A stretch of DNA of 64,000 bases from Deinococcus aquaticus (GTDB lineage: Bacteria > Deinococcota > Deinococci > Deinococcales > Deinococcaceae), in assembly GCF_028622095.1 (NCBI RefSeq), contig NZ_CP115165.1:186001-250000 (forward strand), in the 5' to 3' direction. The notes beneath the pieces are model-generated. The model saw only the letters and a program-made list of their open reading frames with translations, did not search any database and had not been told where the DNA came from. The position numbers and the translations under genes were made by a program. Below, piece after piece: positions 46,500 through 54,322 of this stretch (positions are counted from its first letter, which is position 1; the number at the start of each line of letters is the position of its first letter).

Positions 46500-46589
46500 T
46501 GGCGGAACGGGAGAGATTCGAACTCTCGGTACGGTTGCCCGTACACACGCTTTCCAGGCGTGCTCCTTCAACCACTCGGACACCGTTCC
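46500..46589 (-). tRNA. tRNA-Ser (GGA)
   Basis: A 90-nt class II tRNA with acceptor GGAACGG / CCGTTCC, D arm TCC / GGA, anticodon loop CTGGAAA (GGA), a long variable arm (GTACGGGCAACCGTAC), T arm GAGAG-TTCGAAT-CTCTC and encoded CCA. The minus-strand promoter TTGCAT (46623-46628), 17-bp spacer, TACTCT (46600-46605) lies just upstream. Its 5' half and -10 are duplicated at 52924-52984, and an integrated element starts on its 5' side. Confidence 0.97.
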
Positions 46590-46609
46590 AGCGCACAGCA
46601 GAGTAGCGG
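46549..46609. other. left attachment site of the integrated element
   Basis: Sixty-one bases from the anticodon loop of tRNA-Ser through its 5' end and the -10 box, matching 52924-52984 except at three positions (46564, 46580, 46603). The start of identity in the anticodon loop suggests the crossover point of a tyrosine integrase. Confidence 0.85.
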
Positions 46610-46760
46610 AGGATTACAGGAAATGCAACTGGAAAGCAGCGATATGGACGGCAAAATCGCAGGAGAGCCGACTGAGTCGCATTTTCTCACCTGATGCACC
46701 CCGACTCATCAAATTCAAATAATCGATGTAGTCGTGTTTACGGGGCGTGCCGGGAGTTCC

Positions 46761-47645
46761 ATGTCCATCTCACTTGAGACCATCACACAGGAGTATGAGT
46801 TCGACTGCACCGCCAGGGGTCATGCCATCAATACGCTCAAGGCTTACCGGACAGCGCTGCGTCAGTTCATCGCGTTTGTGAATCAACACGATGTCAACAC
46901 CGTGGATGACCTTCGCACCCCCATCGTGAGGGCGTTCGCGGCTCACTGTATGCGAGAACTTTCGCCAGGGGGCGCTCACGCTCGCCTGCGTGTTGTGCGT
47001 TCATTCCTTCGCTGGGCTACGCAGGAGGGTTACTTCGCGCAGTCTCCTATGGACCGTGTGCCTATGCCCCGGCTATCACAAAAAATTCTGGATGCCGTTC
47101 CACCGCAGGACATGCGCAAGATGATGAATGCAGCCCATGCCAGCGACACTCCGCTTAAGTATCAAGCACTTTTGGCAGTTCTTTACGATACGGGCATACG
47201 AGTTTCAGAACTACACAAACTTCAGCTTAAAGACCTTCTCCCTAGCCAGTGCCTTTTCATCAGAGAGGCTAAAGGCGGAAAAGATAGAGTTGTACCAATT
47301 TCCAGACCAACTTTTAAACTTTTGAATAACTATATCCGAAACGAGCGTCCAGATAGCGCTCTTCCAGAAATTTTCCTAGTTGACGAAATAAGTCAGTATT
47401 CCAACATCAGTATTTACAAACTGCTTGAGAGACTTTGCCGAAGAGCAGGCACAAAGCGATATAGCCCACATACCTTTAGAAGAGGCTTTGCCGTCAATTA
47501 TCTGCGTAATGGCGGGGATGTTTTTACTCTACAGAGGATTATGGGACATTCTACGCTAACCATGACCAACCGCTACGCAGCTATGGGAACTGACGATATT
47601 CAGGACGTTCACCGCCGCGCAAGTCCCATGCAAGCACTGCGGTAG
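46761..47645 (+). CDS. tyrosine recombinase/integrase
   Basis: A 294-residue XerC/D-like site-specific recombinase. The N-terminal SAM-like core-binding domain spans about 5-95. The catalytic residues are R147 (DTGIRVSEL), a Lys in EAKGGKDR, H237 and R240 (SPHTFRRGF), H263 (MGHST) and the nucleophile Y272 (TNRYAA). It lies beside the tRNA-Ser attachment site, which it probably uses. GGGAG precedes the ATG at 46761. Composition falls from GC-rich to AT-rich after about residue 125, suggesting mosaic origin. Confidence 0.93.
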   Translation: MSISLETITQEYEFDCTARGHAINTLKAYRTALRQFIAFVNQHDVNTVDDLRTPIVRAFAAHCMRELSPGGAHARLRVVRSFLRWATQEGYFAQSPMDRVPMPRLSQKILDAVPPQDMRKMMNAAHASDTPLKYQALLAVLYDTGIRVSELHKLQLKDLLPSQCLFIREAKGGKDRVVPISRPTFKLLNNYIRNERPDSALPEIFLVDEISQYSNISIYKLLERLCRRAGTKRYSPHTFRRGFAVNYLRNGGDVFTLQRIMGHSTLTMTNRYAAMGTDDIQDVHRRASPMQALR

Positions 47646-47725
47646 TCAAGAGACTCGAACAATAGCCCTCTACGCCTCTGAGAACCCCGTAGACCCCCCT
47701 CCTAACCCAATTACGCCTCTTCCCC

Positions 47726-47749
47726 CAGCCTGCTTATCGCAGGCTGTTT
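47726..47749 (+). terminator. integrase terminator
   Basis: CAGCCTGC-TTATC-GCAGGCTG then TTTC: 8-bp perfect stem, 5-nt loop, about 80 nt past the integrase stop. Confidence 0.75.
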
Positions 47750-47897
47750 CACGGGGCTTACAGGAAATAGTAATTCAAATCACTCCGCCATGCGGAGTAT
47801 TAACATCATTTCTATATATTATCTTCTATGGGCCGATTATACATCAACCCTCCGCGCCGTCTGAGACAACAGAAAATGCCTGTTTAGTGCGCTCCGA

Positions 47898-47937
47898 TTT
47901 TGGAAAATTTTTTCCTCTTTTTTGGAAAATTTTTTCC
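47898..47937 (+). repeat. two 18-bp iteron-like direct repeats
   Basis: TTTTGGAAAATTTTTTCC occurs twice, start-to-start distance 22 bp (two helical turns). Each copy is itself nearly palindromic (GGAAAATTTTTTCC). Confidence 0.7.
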
Positions 47938-48006
47938 CAGTTTGCCAAATTTCGCCATCCTAGACAGCATTTTTTGCGCTTGGCGATTTGGCTTTCAAAA
48001 TCAACA

Positions 48007-49494
48007 TTATGCATCTAATGTATAACAAGCCGGATTACTACCTTTATCCTCCCATTCCAATCTTGATTCGACACCCAATTCATCCGCCGCAGCGTTGACT
48101 TCGGCAATGATTTTTCGTTCCCATCTCTCCATTTGACTCCTATCGGAATACCGAATAGTGACTCCATCATGAAGCCACAATACACACTGAGCCTTCTTAT
48201 TGCCGTCCAGCACGCGAATAATCGATGACATGATTTTAAACTCATAGGAAGATATTTCACGCGAGAGCAGAGTGCGAATGCTCTTCTCAACATGATTCGG
48301 GTCTACATAATATTTTCGTCCATAGGCATCTTCCACATACCCCAGCTCTCGCTTTTGATTCATTCGATAGTCGCGGGATGTAAGCAAGGTCTGACCGAAC
48401 TCGCTTTCCATAAATCTTTCAGTGACATCCCGGCCTAAGCTCCGAGTGATGAGCCCTTTCAATGACGATTCAGGCATCCCATACACTGTTGCGTATATCA
48501 CTCGTTTCAGTGCTGGCTTCTGCTGCTCGTTGAGCTCCAACAGGTTAAGGAGGTACGGCCAGATGGTCTTCTGCTCTTTCAGCAGGCGACGGAGGTCGTG
48601 CAAGCCCCAGAGCGTAGCTGTGATGGCAAGGTGAGCGTTGCTGAGGTCGTAGGTTCGGCACCCCTGAAAAATCAACTTCCGAACCGGGGACGAGAGCTGG
48701 CTTACAGAAGCTCCGACGGTGTAGAGCCGTTCGGTGTTCTCAACCTGTTGATAATGGGGGTGGAAGAACGTATTCAGATGGCGAAGAATTCTCAACTGCT
48801 GTTCTTGTTTAGGTCCACTGTACTCGTTAATGACGTATACCCGAGCAGTTTTTATGTTCCTCTGGAATTGGCGATACACATTTGACTTAATAGAGTTTAG
48901 GTAATCCAGTACGCCAATATTTACCCTACTCCGGTCAGGGTTTTTAGCCCTTGCCGCTGCTAAAGCAAGCTTTTTGTCATGCTGCTTTTGTCTAATGGAA
49001 CATGGTTTACCCGAAACGAGATAGATTTCTTGTTTATCGCACTCTAATTCTTGTTGATATTGCTGCTGCAATTCGGCATCAAGTTCAAGTCGGGCCTGCG
49101 TGGCTCTGCCATGGGAATGCTTATAGGGAACTACATTCAGCCTAATGCTCGTAAATTCTTGAAAATCATCGAGTATCTTTGCAACTCTGAATTTTCCCTG
49201 TTGAACCAGCTTAAACTCGTCTCTTAGAGAGGCAAGAACTTCACGCGATACGATGGGATAATGAGTGTCAGCATCAAGAAAAGACGTAAATAGTAGGTAT
49301 GCAAAAAGACGAAGATGCTGTTGATTTTGACAGAGATTTGGATATTTTACAGAAATTATATTACGAAACGAACGAGAAACACCTATATCAAAGCTTCTTA
49401 AGCTAGATTGGAAGCTATAAAGATAATTGCTTTCATCAAGGGGGAGTACATATGGATATTCAGATAATTCATTCAGGTTCATAGGAGTATTCAT
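48007..49494 (-). CDS. divergent minimal family-A polymerase-like protein
   Basis: A 495-residue protein not matching a named family by eye, but with the three palm motifs of family-A polymerases in order: motif A YDLSNAHLAI (D283), motif B K326..K330-RVI-Y334-ATV-Y338-G-M, the spacing of the O helix (KTINFGVLYGM in Taq polymerase), and motif C VLWLHDGVTI (H442, D443). No exonuclease domain is present; residues 1-270 are unassigned. It is probably the replicase of the element. TATACT lies 10 nt before the ATG at 49494. AT-rich. Confidence 0.65.
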   Translation of the reverse strand: MNTPMNLNELSEYPYVLPLDESNYLYSFQSSLRSFDIGVSRSFRNIISVKYPNLCQNQQHLRLFAYLLFTSFLDADTHYPIVSREVLASLRDEFKLVQQGKFRVAKILDDFQEFTSIRLNVVPYKHSHGRATQARLELDAELQQQYQQELECDKQEIYLVSGKPCSIRQKQHDKKLALAAARAKNPDRSRVNIGVLDYLNSIKSNVYRQFQRNIKTARVYVINEYSGPKQEQQLRILRHLNTFFHPHYQQVENTERLYTVGASVSQLSSPVRKLIFQGCRTYDLSNAHLAITATLWGLHDLRRLLKEQKTIWPYLLNLLELNEQQKPALKRVIYATVYGMPESSLKGLITRSLGRDVTERFMESEFGQTLLTSRDYRMNQKRELGYVEDAYGRKYYVDPNHVEKSIRTLLSREISSYEFKIMSSIIRVLDGNKKAQCVLWLHDGVTIRYSDRSQMERWERKIIAEVNAAADELGVESRLEWEDKGSNPACYTLDA

Positions 49495-49819
49495 CCCATA
49501 GGTGAGTATAGGGAAGAATATTATAGTGAGCCATGAGCAGTCAGTCAAGTTTATTGATATTTACAGTGTATCAAAATCCCTCGCCGCTAGATTGAAAAAT
49601 CAACTGAATATTCACTGCTTTTGCATTACTTATCTGCTCTTTTGGGATATGCCCTCGCATGAAAATCAACAGCAGAACCGCAAGCATCATCGACATAAAC
49701 TGAAACAGCTTTATAGTGTGTTGATTTCATCTTTCAATATAATGCTTATAGCATATTTTAAATCAAAGGGGGGTTGCGCTTAAAGAAAAATAGGAGTATC
49801 ATCCCATCGAGGTGCAGAG
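49495..49819. other. intergenic region between polymerase-like gene and small ORF
   Basis: No gene is supported. AT-rich. A direct repeat of 17-18 bp, TAGGAGTATTCATCCCAT (49482-49499) and TAGGAGTATCATCCCAT (49791-49807), marks both ends: one covers the start of the polymerase-like gene, the other the leader of the small ORF. It contains the promoters of both divergent genes. Confidence 0.5.
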
Positions 49820-50008
49820 ATGGGAAGATTAAAGGATATAATTATTGGATTGCATGAAGAGGAAAGCAAAGGCAGTGTCGTTGACTGGAAAACCTACACG
49901 GTGATTGCTTCACCCTCCGAAGCCCACCTTTACCCCGGATATCCGAATTATCAACAGTCACTTGAGGAAGATTCGCTCGCAGACAAGAACACTAGTGATA
50001 GTGAATAG
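49820..50008 (+). CDS. small acidic protein on the element
   Basis: A 62-residue acidic protein (MGRLKDIIIGLHEEESKG, then VDWKTYTVIASPSEAHLYPGY in outline), not recognised. GAGGTG lies 5 nt before the ATG. A CCCATC / GATGGG inverted repeat places the SD in a loop and the ATG in a stem, which could limit translation. It converges with and overlaps the serine recombinase gene by 17 bp. Confidence 0.5.
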   Translation: MGRLKDIIIGLHEEESKGSVVDWKTYTVIASPSEAHLYPGYPNYQQSLEEDSLADKNTSDSE

Positions 50009-50690
50009 TGGCATTCACTTCTGGCAACGTAGCGTGTGCGCGGCTTAAGACACGCGACACCTGAACGGCATTCCATTCTTTGCCTGTTCTGGTCTTAAAC
50101 CCACTCTCCGTCAGCTTCCGGGCAATGGCCCGGAGGCTCATTTCTTTGTCGCGCATCAGGGCGATGTAATCCGACACATTGGTGTACGCGTCACGAGCGG
50201 CTTCCTGCTGCGTCGCTCGTCCCAAGGCGCGAACCTCTTCCGTCATCGGCTGAGGGCTGCCCAGACGCACCCCTCTCCGCTTGGCAGCGGCCAACGCCTC
50301 TTTCGTCCGGGCGCTGGTCGCTCTGGCTTCGTGCTCCGCAAGAACCGCCATCAGTTGGATGGTGAGCCTGTTCGCTTCTGGAATATCTACGGCGATGAAG
50401 TCAACCTGCGATTCCAGGAGCCCGGTGACGAAGTGCAGGTTGCGGCTCAGACGGTCGAGCTTGGCAATGAGGAGCACGGCACCCTCCGCTTTAGCCTGAG
50501 CGATGGCGCGGTAAATCTCCGTGCGGCGACGCTTCCCAGTTCCAGACTCAAGCTCGGTGTATCTCGCCACGATGTCGAGTCCACGGCTCTGAGCGTATTG
50601 GGTAACCGAGTGCTCCTGAGCTTCCAGGCCAAGCCCGGAGTAACCCTGCTTCTGCGTCGAGACTCGGAAGTACGCCACGGCTTTTTCCAT
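49992..50690 (-). CDS. serine recombinase, resolvase/invertase family
   Basis: A 232-residue small serine recombinase. The catalytic Ser11 is in YFRVSTQKQ; the Arg/Asp pair is in IAKLDRLSRN; the C-terminal HTH ends with SLRAIARKLTESGFKTRTGKEWNAVQVSRVL in outline. It could resolve multimers or invert DNA on the element. TACAGT (minus strand, 50696-50701) lies 5 nt before the ATG. Its GC is higher than that of the flanking element genes, pointing to a separate source. Confidence 0.9.
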   Translation of the reverse strand: MEKAVAYFRVSTQKQGYSGLGLEAQEHSVTQYAQSRGLDIVARYTELESGTGKRRRTEIYRAIAQAKAEGAVLLIAKLDRLSRNLHFVTGLLESQVDFIAVDIPEANRLTIQLMAVLAEHEARATSARTKEALAAAKRRGVRLGSPQPMTEEVRALGRATQQEAARDAYTNVSDYIALMRDKEMSLRAIARKLTESGFKTRTGKEWNAVQVSRVLSRAHATLPEVNATIHYH

Positions 50691-50699
50691 GCCTCACTG

Positions 50700-50733
50700 T
50701 AACAGCTTAGAAATGCTCCTATTTCAGCTGTTA
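50700..50733. promoter_or_regulatory. 8-bp inverted repeat in the recombinase/ATPase divergent region
   Basis: TAACAGCT-18 nt-AGCTGTTA, perfect arms, touching the -10 of the serine recombinase gene. Candidate recombinase-binding or autoregulatory site between the two divergent genes. Confidence 0.45.
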
Positions 50734-50779
50734 TGGAAAATAGCCGTACGTCCAGCATCACCCAGGATATATTGACAAC

Positions 50780-52582
50780 ATGCCAATAGAATTTTATCTA
50801 GATTCACCAGAAGGATATTTAAAACAATTTACTATTAAACTTGATGCTGACTTGATTTTCTTAACAGGATTAAACGGCTCAGGAAAAAGCCAAATTATTG
50901 ATGGTATTGCCAGCGGAAAAATAAGATGCACTCTAGATAACAAAATTATACCACCCAGTCGGATATTGAAATTCGAAACCCAAGCATTTATGGCATATCA
51001 GCCCTATTCGATTCACCAATCACATCACCATGAATATAAAGATTACACCCCTATTAATAATCCCGCTTTTCAAGATATGATTTTGAATTATCGATTCAAT
51101 AAAGAGAATGTTGATGAAATATTGCTCAGTACAGTGGGGCTGCGGTCCGAAGAATTTAGCGATGATATTACAACAGCACTAGAAAGAGGAGACTTGTCGC
51201 AGTTCTATCAATTGATTAGCAACATAAAAGTAAAAAAATACAATAACTCGATATCCAAGGCTCTTAAAAACTATTACGAGGCAAAAGCAAATGCGGAAAT
51301 TACTGCCATGGTACGCGATAGAGGCCATTCGGCAAATCCACCTGAATCAATATTTAACGTAGAGGAACTCATAAACTCAATACTTTATCTTCTAAAATTA
51401 GATTATCGAGTTTATGGTGGCCAAGATTATACAAATTATATTTTTAACAATAAGATGAGGTCGCTGGGGGCGTCGATTCCCATCACGCCAGACGAACAAA
51501 GGTATAGTCCAGAATCATTTAATATTAGATTCATCAATACAAACAATAACAATATCGTCGGAGCTGAGTTTCTAAGTTCTGGCGAGAAAACTCTATTGAA
51601 TATTGGCTCCATTATCGCCAATGATACGCAATATAGTCCCTCCGACATACAACCGTTAATATTGATGTTTGATGAGCCTGACGCACACCTACATCCAGAG
51701 TATTCACAAGTATTACTTCAACTGCTAAACAATGAATTTATAAATAAGCACAAATTCAAAATACTAATTTCAACCCATTCACCAATCACAATTTCACTTT
51801 CAAACTCAAAAGAGGCGATTCTAGTAAAAAATGGAATGCCGGAAGTTGTTAGCAAATCCGTCGCACTATCCAATTTGATGTCAGGGATTGTGCATATTGA
51901 CGTTCTGAGCAGAGATAATGCATATGTGTTTGTAGAAAGCCACAACGATGTTAACATTTATAGCCATTTATACAACATAGTATCAAAAGATACTGCATAT
52001 CTTTATAAGCCAATATTTATTCCCTCATCTCATGGAGAAGGAGGCAACTGCCATTTAGTACAGCATTTATTAAATAATTTACCAGACGAAAAAATATTTC
52101 ATGGAATAATTGATTGGGACACAGAAAATGTCTCCAACGGAAGACTTCATGTGCTAGCAGAAGGAAGTCGATACTCTATCGAGAACATCCTGTTCGACCC
52201 GCTGATTATGGTCGCATTCTGTATAATAAACGGCATTTCTCCTACTTTTATCGATACGGCAATATCGGACGTATCACTATCAGAGTTTATCAGTAGTGAT
52301 GAATTAAAGCATAAATACACATCGCAATGGACTAAAGGCATATTAGGCTCACCCGCGCTAGGCAACACCGAATACAAATATAGAGATGGGACGGTTTTAG
52401 ATATTGATTCAAGATATATGCTCCAACAGGGACATGATTTAGAGGGGAAAATACGAAAATCCGTTCCGCAAATAGGAGGATACAATCAAAGATTACATGC
52501 TAGCATATTACGACTTTTAAGAGACTATCCAGGCTTAATTCCAGTGGAAGTTATGCAATTATTCCGAGATGTTTTGTCATAG
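50780..52582 (+). CDS. fused ABC-type ATPase and TOPRIM (DUF4435-like) protein, probable phage defence
   Basis: A 600-residue protein. The N-terminal ATPase has Walker A GLNGSGKS (30-37), signature LSSGEKT (265-271), Walker B LILMFDEPDAHLHPE (D298, E299) and H-loop STHSP (H333). From about residue 375 it has a TOPRIM-like domain: VFVESHNDVNIY (E386, D390), HGIIDWDTEN (D445, D447), YSIENILFDPLI, close to the DUF4435 pattern. The pairing matches PARIS (AriA plus AriB, sometimes fused) and, more loosely, OLD nucleases. TATATT lies 6 nt before the ATG, so it is probably leaderless. AT-rich. Confidence 0.75.
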   Translation: MPIEFYLDSPEGYLKQFTIKLDADLIFLTGLNGSGKSQIIDGIASGKIRCTLDNKIIPPSRILKFETQAFMAYQPYSIHQSHHHEYKDYTPINNPAFQDMILNYRFNKENVDEILLSTVGLRSEEFSDDITTALERGDLSQFYQLISNIKVKKYNNSISKALKNYYEAKANAEITAMVRDRGHSANPPESIFNVEELINSILYLLKLDYRVYGGQDYTNYIFNNKMRSLGASIPITPDEQRYSPESFNIRFINTNNNNIVGAEFLSSGEKTLLNIGSIIANDTQYSPSDIQPLILMFDEPDAHLHPEYSQVLLQLLNNEFINKHKFKILISTHSPITISLSNSKEAILVKNGMPEVVSKSVALSNLMSGIVHIDVLSRDNAYVFVESHNDVNIYSHLYNIVSKDTAYLYKPIFIPSSHGEGGNCHLVQHLLNNLPDEKIFHGIIDWDTENVSNGRLHVLAEGSRYSIENILFDPLIMVAFCIINGISPTFIDTAISDVSLSEFISSDELKHKYTSQWTKGILGSPALGNTEYKYRDGTVLDIDSRYMLQQGHDLEGKIRKSVPQIGGYNQRLHASILRLLRDYPGLIPVEVMQLFRDVLS

Positions 52583-52678
52583 TGTGGTATTCAAGACAAA
52601 AAGACGAATCATAAGCTATCTTATTCCCTATCTTTGCAATTGTGTACCCACAAGCTTTCCAAATCTCGGTCAGAATCT

Positions 52679-52790
52679 ATTGATAACGGCATAAGTCCGC
52701 ATCAGCGTAAGGTCACGCTTGGTCATTCGGTAGTCCTCTGCCGCACGGCCAATAGTCACTTCACCGACTCGTGCTTACGCCGTTTTCAAT
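52679..52790 (+). ncRNA. candidate structured RNA or structured site of the element
   Basis: ATTGATAACGGCATAAG (52679-52695) and CTTACGCCGTTTTCAAT (52774-52790) can pair over 15 of 17 positions, enclosing 78 nt with inner AGCGT / ACGCT and GCCG-CAC-GGC stems. A TTTT lies within the closing arm. No known RNA family is recognised. It could equally be a DNA site (transfer or replication origin). Confidence 0.4.
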
Positions 52791-52840
52791 AAGATATATC
52801 AATGTTAAGAATTGATTAACACGATGGCCTAATAGAATAA

Positions 52841-52864
52841 ATGCACGCCCTGTTAGGCGTGCAT
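52841..52864 (-). terminator. hairpin facing the truncated tRNA
   Basis: ATGCACGCC / GGCGTGCAT, 9-bp perfect stem with 6-nt loop, followed on the minus strand by TTATTCTATT. It lies 60 nt past the truncated tRNA and would stop transcripts from the displaced tRNA promoter. Confidence 0.6.
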
Positions 52865-52923
52865 ACGGGTAATCAGAAAATTGTGTCCTGGCGCGAACCC
52901 TCGATAAGCTTGCACCTATACCT

Positions 52924-52984
<61 letters not shown>

Positions 52985-53074
52985 GTCAGGGCTGGAAAAT
53001 CAAATCTGGGGGCCGACCCGTGTGCTGTCCGGTCCGGACGGATGCGCGGCGCGCGGATGCCCTAGAATGCAACT

Positions 53075-53674
53075 GTGACCTTTCTTGCCGTGCTGGCGGT
53101 GCTGATTTCTTATGTGGTCGGAGCGATTCCGGCGGCGGCCTGGGTGGCCCGCACGCGGGGCGTGGACATCCTGAAGGTCGGAAGTGGCAACAGCGGTTCC
53201 ACGAACGTCCTGCGCACCCTGGGCAAGGGACCGGCGACGGTCGTGGCGATCTTCGACATCCTGAAGGGCGCGCTGGCAATCTGGCTGGCGCGCGCCCTGG
53301 GCCTGGACGCCCCGATGCAGGCGGCGTGCGGCGTGGCGGCCGTGATCGGGCATAACTTCAGTCCGTTCCTGAACTTCAAGGGTGGCAAGGGCGTGGCGAC
53401 CACCTTCGGAACGATCTGCGCGCTGCTGCCCGTGGCGGGCCTGGGCTTCTTCCTGATGGGCATCACGACCGTGTGGCTCACGCGCTTTGTGTCGGCGGGC
53501 AGCATCCTGGGCGCGCTGACGGGCGCGTTCACGGCGTACCTGCTGGGCGCGCCGCTGTGGCTGTCGCTGACCGTGACCGCCCTGGTCGCCCTGATCGTGT
53601 GGCAGCACCGCGAGAACATCCGCAAACTGCACGCCGGGAACGAACGCCGCTTCGGCGAGAAGGTGCAGACCTGA
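53075..53674 (+). CDS. plsY: glycerol-3-phosphate acyltransferase PlsY
   Basis: A 199-residue membrane acyltransferase that moves the acyl group from acyl-phosphate to glycerol 3-phosphate, the first step of phospholipid synthesis in most bacteria. Motif 1 is [12 protein letters not shown]; motif 2 is [21 protein letters not shown]; motif 3 lies near the end ([18 protein letters not shown]). The GTG at 53075 has TAGAAT 6 nt upstream. Complete length. Confidence 0.96.
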   Translation: MTFLAVLAVLISYVVGAIPAAAWVARTRGVDILKVGSGNSGSTNVLRTLGKGPATVVAIFDILKGALAIWLARALGLDAPMQAACGVAAVIGHNFSPFLNFKGGKGVATTFGTICALLPVAGLGFFLMGITTVWLTRFVSAGSILGALTGAFTAYLLGAPLWLSLTVTALVALIVWQHRENIRKLHAGNERRFGEKVQT

Positions 53675-53682
53675 GACAGCCT

Positions 53683-53800
53683 CTGGTTGAATGGCCTGTA
53701 ACGCCGTTCAATCCGGGCGGCTGCCAGTAGAAGCAGAGGCAGGTTCCGGGAGTGGAGTTGGCCACACGGCCCCCTGCGAGTTGTGAACGAACCGGACGGC
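53683..53800 (+). repeat. dispersed repeat, copy 3 (degenerate)
   Basis: It keeps the GGTTGAATGGC / GCCGTTCAATCC hairpin and the segment GGTTCCGGGAGTGGAGTTGG found in the other copies, but lacks the left terminal repeat. Related to 37406-37535 and 61934-62069. Confidence 0.65.
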
Positions 53801-53901
53801 GGCCCGGATGAAGCCCGCCCCCCACCCGCCTCACCCACTACCGGTCCATTCCTGGGTGGGGGGCGGCTGCGCTATGCTGGGGGCCAGTCACGACAATTGA
53901 C

Positions 53902-53942
53902 GCACGGCCCCGTGGTCGGCAGAACGAGCATCGGGGCCGTGC
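53902..53942 (+). other. 11-bp leader hairpin
   Basis: GCACGGCCCCG / CGGGGCCGTGC, perfect 11-bp arms with a 19-nt loop, in the leader of the following small gene. No T tract, so not a plain terminator; could be a regulatory leader structure or small RNA. Confidence 0.5.
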
Positions 53943-53986
53943 ATTGAAACAGGATGTTGGGACAGGGCATTTTCAGCGGGGTGTGC

Positions 53987-54286
53987 ATGTCGGCCAGGAT
54001 TCGCGTTTACGGTAAGGAAGCGGTGTTCGCGCAGGGCGCGTGGCAGTGCGACGATGAGAGCCTCCAGGCGATGCTGCAGGCGCTGGCCGACCCACGCGCC
54101 ATGACCGCCGAGCAGGAGCGGACGCACGCGCTGTACGCCGCCGGGCGGTTCGGGGGCCTGATCGCCACCGAGTACGGCTGGGAGGCCGCGCCGCACCCGG
54201 AAGCGGAGATCAAGATGGAGGACTTCGCCCCGGCCCGGCAACCCGAACGCGCCGGGTGGCTGAGTTTCCTGCGCCGCCGCAAGTAG
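53987..54286 (+). CDS. conserved-looking small protein, unknown function
   Basis: A 99-residue protein (SARIRVYGKEAVFAQGAWQCDD, central ALADPRAMTAEQERTHALYAAGRFGG, basic end LSFLRRRK in outline). No signal peptide and no recognised family. The start could also be the ATG at 53954, 11 codons earlier; neither has a clear SD. It is preceded by a leader with a strong hairpin. Confidence 0.55.
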   Translation: MSARIRVYGKEAVFAQGAWQCDDESLQAMLQALADPRAMTAEQERTHALYAAGRFGGLIATEYGWEAAPHPEAEIKMEDFAPARQPERAGWLSFLRRRK

Positions 54287-54322
54287 GGCAACTCCGGTCC
54301 GTCCTGCCGCGTACCGTGAGGT

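Larger units (their letters stand above)
47646..48006. other. noncoding region with hairpins and iteron-like repeats, candidate origin
   Basis: No gene. In order: a terminator-like hairpin (47726-47749), the hairpin ACTCCGC-CAT-GCGGAGT (47782-47798), then an AT-rich stretch with two copies of TTTTGGAAAATTTTTTCC spaced by 22 bp (47898-47915 and 47920-47937) and a GCCAAATTTCGCC / GGCGATTTGGC inverted pair (47944-47992). Helical-phase direct repeats beside a polymerase-like gene suggest a replication origin. Confidence 0.5.
53675..53986. other. intergenic region with repeat copy 3 and a long hairpin
   Basis: No gene seen. Repeat copy 3 occupies 53683-53800. TATGCT at 53874-53879 is a likely -10 with no start codon just after it, so the transcript has a leader. 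That leader contains the 11-bp hairpin at 53902-53942. Confidence 0.55.

Noticed and set aside
49491..49499. Two-codon leader ORF (ATG GGA TGA) overlapping the polymerase-like start
   Set aside because: TATACT is 5 nt upstream and the overlap mimics the rbfA case, but two codons are too short to separate from chance.
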